Below are positions 11,183-21,225 of a stretch of 64,000 nt of DNA, one piece after another; the stretch's first letter is position 1; each line of letters opens with the position of its first letter. The notes below the pieces were generated by a model. That model did not search any database. It was given only the letters and a program-made list of their open reading frames with translations, and had not been told where the DNA came from. The position numbers and the translations under genes were made by a program. The DNA is from Diphasiastrum complanatum. Taxonomy: Eukaryota; Streptophyta; Lycopodiopsida; Lycopodiales; Lycopodiaceae. The DNA lies in NCBI GenBank assembly GCA_029204225.1, contig CM055107.1:7846873-7910872 (forward strand), given 5' to 3'.

Positions 11183-14039
11183 CTCCCTCTTCAACTAGTT
11201 TTGGCATAGTTTTGACAATAGAACTTTGATCCAACTTTAGAATGATCTCCATCCTAAGTATAGATCTTCTTTCTAAGGTTCTAAAGTATCTTTCATAATT
11301 GATATAGAGAATAGTGTCCAAATTGGATGCTTCACTATTTCTTACATCAATTTTACACATCAAGATATAACTAGAACATGAAGAACCAAATAGAATGTAA
11401 ATGAAATGATTCCTCCATGTTTCAAACTTTGAACTCTCTGGAAAATTACAGCAACCAAACAATAAATGTGAGTGATGACCATTTGCTTGCTTGTCTCCTC
11501 CAACTTTGTCCTTTCTTGATATGTCTTCACCATAAAACTCCATGAATGTGCCTCCATCTCCATCTTGCCACAAGACACCATCAAACCTTGGAAATCCATG
11601 AGTAGGTGAGTATATACATGATGCAAATCTAGCACCACATGACTCCATAAACCAAGTAATTTGCACTAGTCCATCTTCAAGATCTACTTGACACAAGAAA
11701 ATGACCATGAATTCACCAAAAATTGACAATCCCCAAGTATTGGCACCAAGTAGCTCAACACTTGAGAACTTAGCCATGGATGAGTGACATAATGAACCTC
11801 CAATAACTTCATTTCCATCAGCAAAACCAGCCAAGAATGCTAGTACAACTCCAACAATAAGATATTGCAAGACAATGTAGCTAGTTTGTCCATATCTTGA
11901 CAATTTGCACACATCCACATGAAATAGCTCAAACATGAGATAGAACAAGTAAAGTAAACTTGAACAACACTTCCTTGCTGCTCCTTTGACCTTACTTGAG
12001 TCTTCAATAAGCTGCAAAAATAGATCCATAACATCTTTGCCAAATAACCTTCCTTTGATACTCTTGACTAGCTCCAAATTGCCACCTTTCCTTTTGTGTT
12101 GTTGAAGCCCTTTAAGACCAACCTCTTGATCTTCCTCTTGATCATCAAAGTCATTAAACAAACTTTTTTTTCCAGATCCATTACTTGATTTTCTAGTATG
12201 AAAAACATGAGAACCAATATCCACTTGCATAGCTTCATCTACACAAGAAAATTCTTCAAAACATGTGAATAAAGCAAAGTGAGTCGCTTCCATGTGCTTA
12301 CCTTTCTCTTGATCATCAAAGATATCAAAGATATGAATATCTTCAGACCTGAACCTCTGGAAATACTCCCTCTCAAACATATGATCTAGATTCAACAAGA
12401 TCTCATCAATGCTTGATCTCGATCTCCCACAAAAGTTAGTGAAAACAATGTCACCAATGTCACCATCATAAATCAAAAGATAGATTCCAAATTTTCCATC
12501 CAACATGAAGTAGAGTAGGTGAAGATGAGTATCAAACCTAATAAATCCAGCCCTCTTGAGTCCATAACAAACCTCAATAAGCTCACCAATGAGATCTCCC
12601 TTGCCTTGAAGAAATTGCCTCTCGATTTGTTCCATGTAGTCTTCTCCAACCAACTTTTTGCCATCTTGATCATGAGTGATCAATTCATAATCATAGAATC
12701 CTTTGAGTTGATGAAGAGATGTGAGATCCATGCCTTGGATCTTCCCAAGAACCAATCTTTCATTGCTCTTTCCTTCATAAGACTCCCTCTTAATGATTGC
12801 ATCATAAGAAGTAGAAACCTCAAAAACATTAGAAGCCATGAAAAAAATGATTAGTACATTCAACATAAGAATGATTGAAGTACTCTCTTTTTTCAAACAA
12901 GAACTTCTACTCAATGTTTTAGGTAATGACTCACATGATAATGATTCCTCCTCACTATCATTCAAAATGACATCATTCAAAGTACATCCTACTTTGAACT
13001 CTTCACATACTTCTCTTCTTCTTGACTTGTGACTATCTCCCTCACCAAGTCTCTTGATAGAACCATTTGATCTACTCTCTTTATGAGGAAATGTGACTCC
13101 ACTTGCTGCAAAAATGACTTTCTTGGACTCATCACTAAAAAATGTAGAAGAACCACCTCCTTCATGAATGCACCTAGCAACATCTTTTGACATATGATCA
13201 AAGAAATCATTAACAACAATCTTTTCCAAGGAAGAACCTTCACCTCCATTGATGAAGTTAGCTCTTTCCTTATCTTTTGCATGCTTGCACTTGCCATGAA
13301 GAACCATTGAAACACCATCATTATCCTCAAGACTAGCCAAGTTAGCACAAAGATGAACATCTCCAAGAAGCATATTAGATCTTGACCTAGATCTAGCATA
13401 AGGAAGCTTGTTAGACTTTGCATAAGATCCAACAATCTTATTGATGCTAAAAGATAACTTTGGAAAGTTGAGACCAATCTCCTTTTCCATTCCATCCTTT
13501 TTGTTAGCCATAACAAAAGCATCAAGCTTTAAAAGTCTACCTTGTCTATTGCCCCTAGCAACCAAGATTTCTTCCTTTGTAATGAAACAAGCATCACCAC
13601 CAAACTTTACCATGTATCCTTTCTTTATCATTTGACCAACACTTAGCAAATTCTTTGAAAGTGAAGGAATGTAAAGAACACCATCAAGTCTTGCTTTCCT
13701 ATTAGTAGAGAGACAAATAGGAATTGAACCAATACCTTCAATCACACACTCACCACCATTGGCCATGTGAATTGCTTTCTTGGCTCCATCATAAGTGACC
13801 AAAGAAGTAAAGAACTCCTTGTGACTAGTCATGTGTGAGCTAGCTCCACTATCAATCCACCATGAATCTTTGTCACCTTCACTTGATATTGGACTTGATG
13901 AACACATCAAAAGAGAATCACCACCACCTAGACCCTCATCATTAGTAGTAAAGTTGATTTGCTTGCTACCTTCATCTCTTTGCTTCTTCAAACATTCATT
14001 TGCAAAATGCCCTTTGATTCCACAATAAAAGCATTTCAA
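11178..14039 (-). CDS. Copia-derived polyprotein with zinc knuckle and protease but no clear integrase or RT
   Basis: A single minus-strand frame of about 953 codons. It is also open upstream to about 14150 in the same frame. Order: a CCHC zinc knuckle (CFYCGIKGHFANEC, residues 3-16); a retropepsin-like site (WWIDSGASSHMT, ~60-71); and a gag-pre-integrase-like stretch (LDGVLYIPSLSKNLLSVGQM, ~118-137). Normal copia pol should then show the HLGH zinc finger, the DDE integrase and an RT with YVDD, about 1300 residues in all. I see none of these. Only a shadow of RT remains near residue 490 (CYGLKRAGFIRFDTH, then LLIYDGDIGDIVFTN), where the usual YVDD aspartates are rearranged. The remaining ~600 residues are low in recognisable motifs but still open. 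The frame stops at the polypurine tract. Translation could come from a frameshift out of gag. Confidence 0.8.
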   Translation of the reverse strand: MKCFYCGIKGHFANECLKKQRDEGSKQINFTTNDEGLGGGDSLLMCSSSPISSEGDKDSWWIDSGASSHMTSHKEFFTSLVTYDGAKKAIHMANGGECVIEGIGSIPICLSTNRKARLDGVLYIPSLSKNLLSVGQMIKKGYMVKFGGDACFITKEEILVARGNRQGRLLKLDAFVMANKKDGMEKEIGLNFPKLSFSINKIVGSYAKSNKLPYARSRSRSNMLLGDVHLCANLASLEDNDGVSMVLHGKCKHAKDKERANFINGGEGSSLEKIVVNDFFDHMSKDVARCIHEGGGSSTFFSDESKKVIFAASGVTFPHKESRSNGSIKRLGEGDSHKSRRREVCEEFKVGCTLNDVILNDSEEESLSCESLPKTLSRSSCLKKESTSIILMLNVLIIFFMASNVFEVSTSYDAIIKRESYEGKSNERLVLGKIQGMDLTSLHQLKGFYDYELITHDQDGKKLVGEDYMEQIERQFLQGKGDLIGELIEVCYGLKRAGFIRFDTHLHLLYFMLDGKFGIYLLIYDGDIGDIVFTNFCGRSRSSIDEILLNLDHMFEREYFQRFRSEDIHIFDIFDDQEKGKHMEATHFALFTCFEEFSCVDEAMQVDIGSHVFHTRKSSNGSGKKSLFNDFDDQEEDQEVGLKGLQQHKRKGGNLELVKSIKGRLFGKDVMDLFLQLIEDSSKVKGAARKCCSSLLYLFYLMFELFHVDVCKLSRYGQTSYIVLQYLIVGVVLAFLAGFADGNEVIGGSLCHSSMAKFSSVELLGANTWGLSIFGEFMVIFLCQVDLEDGLVQITWFMESCGARFASCIYSPTHGFPRFDGVLWQDGDGGTFMEFYGEDISRKDKVGGDKQANGHHSHLLFGCCNFPESSKFETWRNHFIYILFGSSCSSYILMCKIDVRNSEASNLDTILYINYERYFRTLERRSILRMEIILKLDQSSIVKTMPKLVEEGV
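11183..11192 (-). other. Polypurine tract of the young copia element
   Basis: The minus strand reads GAAGAGGGAG and ends directly at the 3' LTR, the expected plus-strand priming site. Confidence 0.8.
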
Positions 14040-14764
14040 CTTAGACTTATCTTTCTTTTTTCCAAAAGAAGAAGTCTCACCTTGATCTTGCCCTTTAGAC
14101 CACTTGCCTTTGCCTTTGCCCTTGAACTTGCTTTGATGAACATAGCATCCTCTTCATAATGAGATGTCGATGTAGATCCACCTCCTCTTGATTGAAGCCT
14201 ATACTCCTCATTCACCAAGATCTCTTGCAAATCCACAATACTTGGCAAAGTCTTTTGAATAGCAAAACTTTGAACAAGATTAGCATGATCATCCAACAAG
14301 CCATTAAGTATAACTTGAACAAGCTCTACCTCCTTAATGCTTTCATCAATACATGCTAACTCATCATTGAATGCCTTAACCCTCAAAACAAAAGCATGAG
14401 TACTCTCTTCCCTCTTTTGCAAACTTTGAAAGATTTGCCTCCTAAGAGTAAGCACTCTTGATGTAGACTTGGATTCATAAAGCTTTTTCAAAATTTCCCA
14501 AGCCTCCAAAGATGATGTGCACTTACCAACTTCCTTGAGAAGTTCATTGGTAACATTCATCTTAATCATGTGTAGAGCTTTCTTTGCTCTCTTGTCATAC
14601 CTCACTTGATCTTGAGGTGCTTGAGGTCTCTCCTCCACACCTGCAACAATCTCCATCAACTCATTCATCTCCAATAAGGACTCCATCCTCACCTTCCAAG
14701 TAGAATAGTTGATTGAGGTAAGCCTATCATTGCTCTCCAACATAAATCCACCACTTGTAGCCAT
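14036..14764 (-). CDS. Copia Gag (UBN2-type) of the young element
   Basis: 242 residues starting MATSGGFMLESNDRLTS. It shows the features of copia gag polypeptides: NYSTWKVRMESLLE near residue 20, a helical LKKLYESKS segment near 90, FNDELACIDESIKEVE and LNGLLDDHANLVQSF near 135-165. It would form the particle that packages the RNA. The last ~40 residues run in a different frame from the zinc knuckle. The related element at 23770-25821 keeps FIKRKSKSKWSKGQDRGE and its zinc knuckle in one frame, so the young copy has a one-base shift near 14147. This could be a mutation or a programmed frameshift site. ATG 14764 is the first one after the primer site and fits the family start. Confidence 0.88.
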   Translation of the reverse strand: MATSGGFMLESNDRLTSINYSTWKVRMESLLEMNELMEIVAGVEERPQAPQDQVRYDKRAKKALHMIKMNVTNELLKEVGKCTSSLEAWEILKKLYESKSTSRVLTLRRQIFQSLQKREESTHAFVLRVKAFNDELACIDESIKEVELVQVILNGLLDDHANLVQSFAIQKTLPSIVDLQEILVNEEYRLQSRGGGSTSTSHYEEDAMFIKASSRAKAKASGLKGKIKVRLLLLEKRKISLS

Positions 14765-15353
14765 GTTGAAGTGACCTGATCTTCTCTTTCAACCTGTTCC
14801 AATGCACAAAGCACTCTCTTGAATGTCAAAAAATGAACTCAAGAAGAAATCACAAAGATATGGAACCTCTCAAATCTCTTCTAGCACTTCTAACTAGAAA
14901 ATCAACACATAGAATAGTGAAATCTTGATCAACCTATGATCTATCCTCAATCTAATGATTCTTGCCACTTCCTAAGATTGAAACACACTCAAATAAAGTT
15001 CAGTAACCTCACAAACTAGAGATCCAATCAAAATTAGGGTTTTGACAAAATCACAAAAAATTGAATATCTCAAATTCTACATGCAATTTCTAGAAACTTG
15101 GTATATCTTCTTGTAGACTCCAATGAGACCTTCCTAATGCACCAAAAATCATCTAATTCCAGTAAGCCAAGTGTTAAATCGGAATTGATCAAGTATATAA
15201 CCCTATATTGAGTTTTGACCTACAAAAGATCAATTCTACACATGCAAAAATGCTGATTTTTGAGTAGAGATCAATCTAGCATGCTCTAGCATTGGTAACT
15301 CCTCAAACTTCTTGCTAAAGATGGCTGATCCTTTCATAACCTGAGACACAATA

Positions 15354-15365
15354 GCTCTGATACCA
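15354..15365 (-). other. Primer binding site (initiator Met tRNA)
   Basis: The minus strand reads TGGTATCAGAGC directly next to the 5' LTR end, the standard copia primer site. Confidence 0.92.
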
Positions 15366-16019
15366 TGTGAAGGATTTCAGATCATTCAAGATCCAATCCA
15401 AGTCCCAAATCTTTGGTTACAATAAGGAGCAAACCAACAATCCTGCCAATGTAGAAAAATCAGCATCTACATACAAAATGAGATGCAAACTCTAAGAGAT
15501 ATTGATCAAACATGAACCAAAACATAAAATGTGTTTGCTGTTCGTACAATTACAATACCCTACTGTATTTCACACGTGTGGAACCGAAAATAGCAATAAA
15601 TGATCATTCTACACACAAGATTGCAAGATAACACCAAGATAGTGCACCAATGAGTAGTAGAACCCAAAGAGAACCATGTATAATGATGAAATGAGAGAGA
15701 GAAGAGAGAAGATGTGTCTCTCCAATAGTTACATCCTTTTATAGAGTTTCCAAACCCTATTTGGCCACTTGGCTTTCCCTCCAAAATGTAAACCCTACTA
15801 TTTTTGGGTCTAGATTCAATGTACCCAAAGTTCAAATTTGAATCTCTCTCAAACTCGACTACCAACTTTCCCACACTTTCCAAAAGTGTTTATTGAATGT
15901 AGTTTAAACTAATATAACTTCAAAAAGTTTATCTCTAAGTCTAAAATGAGTTTTGGCCTCTTATTAACAATTTACCAAAATGTGACTAAACTAGACTAAA
16001 CTAGTTGAAATCTCTCACA
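15366..16019 (-). repeat. 5' LTR of the young copia element
   Basis: 654 bp, apparently identical to 10529-11182. The minus-strand TATA box is at 15736-15745. CACACGTGTG is near 15573. The outer flank is the target duplication CATTC (16020-16024). Confidence 0.95.
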
Positions 16020-16096
16020 CATTCTGACATCCGTATCCACTGTACCCAAAGTGCACGAGTTTATTTCCACCATCCTACGACACTCTACGAGCTGTC

Positions 16097-16640
16097 ATGG
16101 ATCGCCCTAATGATCCGAATACTACAGAGGACTATCCACTAGAGATGGTCTCACCATCTACCAAACAAGCTCAATTTAACAGGTATTTAAGGATGAAATC
16201 CCAAGTCGAAGAGCCATCCACAAACCCATTCGACAGATGGGAACCTACACATTATGAAACTCCTTACGAACGACCACAATTCCATGCTGCCGAATCATTC
16301 CATGCACGAGCTCACTTAAACGAAGCTTTCGCAAATAATGTTCCACGTACTGAAAAAAAGACCCCAAAGCTAGACTTACCTAAGTACAATGGTAACAACT
16401 GGCACTCCTAGGACCACCACCACAAGGACAACAGGATCTAGGAGCACAAAAAAATAGACATCCTCGAGAGTCTGCACACACACACCTGGTAGAAAACTCC
16501 TACGATCAATCATATCATCCTGATACATCAATTCCATCATCTAGCAATCACCAGTATCAAACTGACAACTCATGCTCGTGCAAACAAGCTGAGTATTCCA
16601 CACCACAAGACAACCCAACTCAGCTAGCCATCCAAGATGG
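16097..16640 (+). pseudogene. Ty3/gypsy gag fragment (plus strand)
   Basis: From ATG 16097 a 104-codon frame reads MDRPNDPNTTEDYPLEMVSP and ends with KTPKLDLPKYNGNNWHS before a stop. The LDLPKYNG signature also occurs in the minus-strand gypsy gag at about 21590, so the two elements belong to the same or a close family. Codons consistent with a P/Q/H-rich continuation follow to about 16640, with the frame broken. The copia insertion at 10528/16020 separates this gag from its leader and LTR. The rest of the element is missing where the minus-strand gypsy begins. Confidence 0.7.
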
Positions 16641-16644
16641 TTAT

Positions 16645-17930
16645 GTTTTTGTTGTTGAATAATTCTTCTCTGGATCTGTAAGTTGTCTGCTTGCAAATCG
16701 TATAGGATAATCTTTCTTATAATCACCTGGCTACGTCAAAACTGATCCAATGGCGTATTTTGAGGCGTCCGTATGAACATGAAACTCTAATGTCCAATCT
16801 GGAGAACGCAGTATTGGTGCTGAAGATAATGTTTTTTTTTAACTTTTAAAATGCTTCTAACGCCTCTACTGTTTAAATAGGAACAATAGTTAATTTGTAT
16901 ATAGGTCGTGCTGAATCCGCAAAGAAGACAATAAAAATTCGATAGTAGTTCGCATGACCCATAAACACATAAACTCCTCGAATTGTTGCTGGCGGTGGCA
17001 ATTCCACAATAAATTTGATCTTAGAGTAATCGGTGGCAATACCATGTCTTGATATCACATGTCCAAGCATCACTCCGTGAGAAACCCATATCTGGCATTT
17101 TTCTGGATTTAGAGAAAATCTGATATTTGCAGCATCTTTCAAAGACTTTCTCCAATCGATCCAGGTGGTCTGTATTTGTACTATGAACTCCCAAGTTGTC
17201 CAAGTAAATTTCAGGAAATCTCTATAGATAATATTTAAAGACAAATTGCATTACTCTTTGGAATGAACTTGGTGCATTACAGAGTCGAAACGGCATTACT
17301 TTGTAAGCATACGTGCCCCATTCTGTTGCAAAAGCAATTTTCTGGCAATCGGCAGGTGCAATCTTAACCTGGTTGTAGCCACTAAATCCATCCAAGAACT
17401 ATAAGCTTCCGCTCCAGCAAGGCGATCCAAAATGCTTTCAATAAAAGATAACGAAAAGTGATCCTTCCGTGTCACTTTATTCAATGCTTTGAGATTCACA
17501 CAGATTCGCAATTTCCCATTTTTCTTAGAAACAATGACAATTGGTGAAATCCATTCGGTATGCTCAATCTCATAAATGAAACCGGCGTCAAGAAATCTCT
17601 GAAGTTCTTTCTTTATCAGATCTACCACATTAGGATTACAATGATAGAACTTTGTAACCTTTGGTACTGCATCAGGTACTAAAGGTATGGTATGTTCAAT
17701 GACTGATGTTGGAATACCCTTCAAATCTTGATAAGTCCATGCAAAACAATCTTGATGCTTAATAAGTAGCAAACAGAGTGCTTGATACTGTTCAGGAGTA
17801 AGTTGTGATCCCACTTGTACAATCTTTTCTGGTTCTCCTGGTTCTGCAAGATTCATTGGCTGCGTCCTAGCTGGGCCATCATAAACCTCTTTAGATTCCG
17901 ACATGTGTTCTTCAGGTTCAGGATGTGCAT
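16645..17930 (-). pseudogene. Gypsy reverse transcriptase and start of RNase H, frameshifted
   Basis: The minus-strand frame at 17904-17296 covers the RT N-terminus: SPIVIVSKKNGKLRICVNLK and the first catalytic region (YSSWMDLV). It then shifts frame near 17390. A second frame (17203-17021) carries MDNLGVHSTNTDHLDRLEKV where Y-x-D-D is expected, so the second catalytic aspartate is Asn. A third (17244-16873) carries FSLNPEKCQIWVSHGVMLGH and VELPPPATIRGVYVFMGHANYYR, the RT connection. RNase H starts near 16800 and ends at the junction near 16641. The fragment is dead as an enzyme. Confidence 0.85.
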
Positions 17931-17985
17931 AGGTGACATGATAACCACATCATCCAGTGTATAACATTTAAAATGCTCTGGCATA

Positions 17986-18760
17986 TCATGTTGGACTACA
18001 TTTGCTTGTTTTTTTTTGAAAGGACTTGTCTTGGATCTTCGCAAGAGCTTCGTTCCAATTGACAGTATCCATTTGAGAATCATAGTGAGCTCCCAATTTT
18101 TTCTCTGGTCGATCACAAGTGTGATCCGTTGTTGATGAATCGTCATCCGCTTTTTGAACCTCTGGCTTGACAGTCCAAGTCATAGGATCAATTTTAATTG
18201 CACGTTCACGATTTTCAAAAGTGATTTTTTCGGTACCCCAGTTATGAATTACTTGCGCAACTCGTAACCATGGATGTCCTAAGAGAACTCGGTAGACATT
18301 TGGTGCTTATGGTAAGTCCACCACGACGAAAGTAATGATCAACTGTACTCCTACAATCCTGATAGGTATATCTTCCACCATTCCTCATGGACAAACCGTC
18401 GTTTGATCAGCTAGCTTAATAGCAAAAGTAGTAGGTTTAATCTTTGTAAGGCCCCATTTTGTACATAGCTTTGTAGAAATCAGGTTAACTCCTGAACCAC
18501 CATCTATCACGGCTGCTTCTTTAGAAAATTGTCTATGTTGTATTGGCAGAGTGATATTCTTTTGTTCACTTTCCCAAGCTGCTCCAACATGTAGTACATC
18601 ATTAGATTCTTCAAATCCAGCACAAAAGAATATCCCTTGATGGTCTCTCTGATTCTTCTTGAAGGGTGCTTCCGGTTCCGTCATCTTGAAAGGTTCTTTG
18701 TGATGATGTAATCGATCATTCATATCCGTACGTAAATTTCTTGAAGGCTGCAATGGTGAA
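17986..18760 (-). pseudogene. Gypsy aspartic protease region
   Basis: The minus-strand frame 18753-18385 contains EAAVIDGGSGVNLISTKLC, the retropepsin active-site region (D-G/S-G-S type). A stop follows near 18385. The frame then continues with VYRVLLGHPWLRVAQVIHNW, the typical second half of plant gypsy proteases. It lies between the gag zinc knuckles and RT, as in an intact gag-pol. At least two in-frame stops break it. Confidence 0.8.
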
Positions 18761-18822
18761 GACCGAACTTCAGCTGTTACTTTAGCAGCTTCAAGTTTCT
18801 CTTCTTCTTGCAGATGCTTAAT

Positions 18823-19957
18823 CTACTGTCTCATATCCTGATATCTTCGTTTTTCTGCATTAAGATTTGGATAAACTTCCGATGCTATTGGTATATCATT
18901 CAATGGTATAGAATCAGCAGGTACTGAATCCACTACTGGTTCTTTTTGCTTTTGTGCTCTAGTGACCACCTTCAAGGGTGCACTTGGTTTATTATAAGTT
19001 ACCAATCCTTGCTTGATTGTTATCAAATTTACAAGTGTTGTAGCTGGTGGTGGTTTCGGTCTTGCTGGACAGTCTTAATAGCAATGCCCATATCTACAGT
19101 CACGACAGAACGGCACAAATTTTTCTTTATTTGGGCATTCTGCAACTCTGTGATTTTCTCCACATGCAAAGCATCCAACTGGTGCTCTGGCCCAATTTCT
19201 CGAGGCTTGTTGTTGAGCGGCAGTATAAATGGCATACTGTTCTGAAGATCCACCTTCCTGATCATTACCATAGCTCCATTGCTCAGCACTTCTGTAAGGT
19301 TCTGGTTCCATCAAATTCGCAGGAGGAGCGGAGTGCTTTGGTGGGGCATGCAAGGCTAGACGCTCCGGGTATCCAAGAGTAGATTGTCGTAGTCTTGCTG
19401 CTGGATTGCCTCCATACTGTGGATCTCGATATCCCATATGGGCATACCAAAACTGAATCATCCGAGGGTTTAAGTTGCAAAAGGCAGTCTCATGGTCAGG
19501 TGAATTACACAGATGGAAAACACTGATTTCCATTCGTTTTTTCAATTGAGGACACTAGTTCACTGTGTGATTTCCTGTACAAATAGAACACCAGACATTT
19601 TCCCTAGTAGAAAAATTCTTTGCAAATTTCTCAGGTTCCTTGTTTGCTTCTCCGTGAAAATTTTCCAATGCTTTGATCTTCTCATCAAATTGCAACTGCA
19701 ACTTTTCCATCTGTTTCTGCTGGGTCTTCTCAAGTTTCTCGAACTCATTGAGCATCATTTCTGTAGTAGCATTGGCATTCGTTGATGCAATAGTGGTGGA
19801 TGTCGTAGTAGTCTACCCTGCTGTATAAGGCAACATACTGACATTCGGCTCATCATCTGAATATTCATCCTCCTCCTGAATTGCATCGTCCATCGCATTT
19901 TGCAAAAGTGCGTACTCATTATGACGTTTTAGTTCATGCCTAATCCATTTAGGTAGA
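18823..19957 (-). pseudogene. Gypsy gag C-terminus with two zinc knuckles
   Basis: Reading on the minus strand from the fold-back junction: LPKWIRHELKRHNEYALLQN and an acidic segment (EEDEYSDDEPNVSML); a coiled-coil stretch (FEKLEKTQQKQMEKLQLQFD, 19758-19660); CSICTGNHTVN (first cysteine cluster); and, at 19170-19075, CFACGENHRVAECPNKEKFV followed by PFCRDCRYGHCY, two adjacent CCHC-like knuckles. One stop separates the second knuckle from the next segment. The N-terminal half of the same gag lies at 21226-21700, beyond the fold-back insertion. Confidence 0.82.
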
Positions 19958-21225
19958 CATTAGGGCCCTTTTTGAACTCAAAAAGGGACTCTTCCTTTCC
20001 TAAACATGTTTGCTAATTAGGATTAATTAACTCATTAATCATCCTATGGGCAGTTCACCCTGGGTTTATCATGGGTTAACTTCTATTTTAGTAGGCTTCA
20101 CTTAGGCCTAACATAATATAGCAAGGACACCTAATTTTTGGCCAAAAAATTTAAATCCAATATAACATCTATTTTTTCAAGGCCTTCAAAATTCATCTTT
20201 TTAAGTTTAGAATGAGTGAAAAGGGGGCCTGATATTTTCTTGGGCTAAACCCTCAACCCTAAACCCTAAACCCTAAACCCTAAACCCTAAACCCCATTTT
20301 GAAAAAAAAAGGAGAGGGGGATGGGAGTACATCCCCCCCCCCCCCCCCCCCCGCCCCCCGTTCTCTCTCTCTCTCTCTCCCTCGGGGCCAGTTGGCCCGT
20401 CGCGCCCCACCCACCCCTCCGGGCCACTGGTCCTCATTGAATCGCATGGCCCGGAGGGCCACACCTAACACCCCCCTCCCCTCCCTCGTTGTCCTGTCAA
20501 AGAGGGAGGGGGGAGACATGGGAGCTTGCGCTCATCACGCTCCCACTCGGCTCAACAGCTCCAAGTGGGCAGGAGCACGCTGCTCTGCCTACTTGGAGTC
20601 GCTGAGCCAGGTGGGAGCGCGATGAGCGAGCGCTCCCAGGTCTCCCCCCTCTCTCTTTGACAGGACAACGAGGGAGGGGGGGTGTTAGGAGTGGCCCTCC
20701 GGGCCACGCGATTCAACGAGGGCCAGCGGCTCGGAGGGGTGGGTGGGGCGCGACGGGCCAGCTGGCCCCGAGGGAGAGAGAGAGAGAGAGTGGGGGGCGG
20801 GGGGGGGGGGGGGGGGGGGGGGTACAAGCGTACAATGGGGGGGGGGGGATGTACTCCCATCCCCCTCTCCTTTTTTTTTAAAAATTTTTTTCAAAATGGG
20901 GGCCCGAGGAAATATTGGGCCCTCTTTTCACTCATTCTAAGCTTAAAAAGATGAATTTTGAAGGCCTTGAAAGACGATTATATTGGTATTTAAAATTTAA
21001 AGTTGAGCCTTGTCAAATCATCATTACTATGGGTTGAGCAAGTAGAGTTAGAGGAGGGTTACTAGGAGGGTTAGAATTTGGAGATCTATTTTACACCATT
21101 GGATGTGCCATGTCATATGAACCATTCCATCTCACTTGTCACTCTCTTATTGGTACACATGTCATCATTAACACTAATTATAATTGGTGAAGAGGCCCTT
21201 TTGGAGTCCAAAAAGGGCCCTAATG
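19958..21225. mobile_element. Fold-back DNA element, 1268 bp, inserted in gypsy gag
   Basis: The two ends are inverted: cattagggccctttttg...actcttc at the left against the complement of gaag..ggagtccaaaaagggccctaatg at the right, about 37 bp with a few mismatches. A subterminal part of about 200-300 bp differs between the arms. Inside, about 20145-20575 and 20600-20995 form a long near-perfect inverted repeat. It includes GC-rich blocks, a CT/AG tract and poly-C/poly-G runs. The centre is near 20588. No transposase is visible. The gag reading on both sides shows it is an insertion, but no clear target duplication could be defined, so the superfamily (Mutator-like or other) is open. Reading frames inside it are products of low complexity. 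Confidence 0.85.
20246..20294. repeat. Interstitial telomeric repeat tract (CCCTAAA)n in one fold-back arm
   Basis: About seven head-to-tail copies of the plant telomere heptamer CCCTAAA, with one ccctcaa variant. In the right arm the matching place (20898-20915) goes from the ccattttg equivalent straight to gggc without any heptamers, so the tract was added to, or kept in, only one arm. Confidence 0.9.

Larger units (their letters stand above)
10529..16019 (-). mobile_element. Complete young Ty1/copia-type element, 5491 bp, probably non-autonomous
   Basis: Two 654-bp LTRs (10529-11182 and 15366-16019) lie exactly 4837 bp apart. They show no difference that I could find, and the 107-codon frame inside each is identical. 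The element is flanked by the direct repeat CATTC (10524-10528 and 16020-16024). The primer site matches the initiator-Met tRNA and touches the 5' LTR, and a purine tract touches the 3' LTR. Gag, zinc knuckle and protease are present. Recognisable integrase and reverse-transcriptase cores are absent, which implies mobilisation in trans. It sits inside the plus-strand gypsy leader/gag, so it arrived later. Confidence 0.95.

Noticed and set aside
20240-20300. Chromosome end
   Set aside because: The telomeric tract is about 49 bp and enclosed in a transposon with normal sequence on both sides.
20273-20954. Several Pro/Gly/Arg-rich frames in the fold-back element
   Set aside because: They come from the GC-rich inverted arms and occur symmetrically on both strands.
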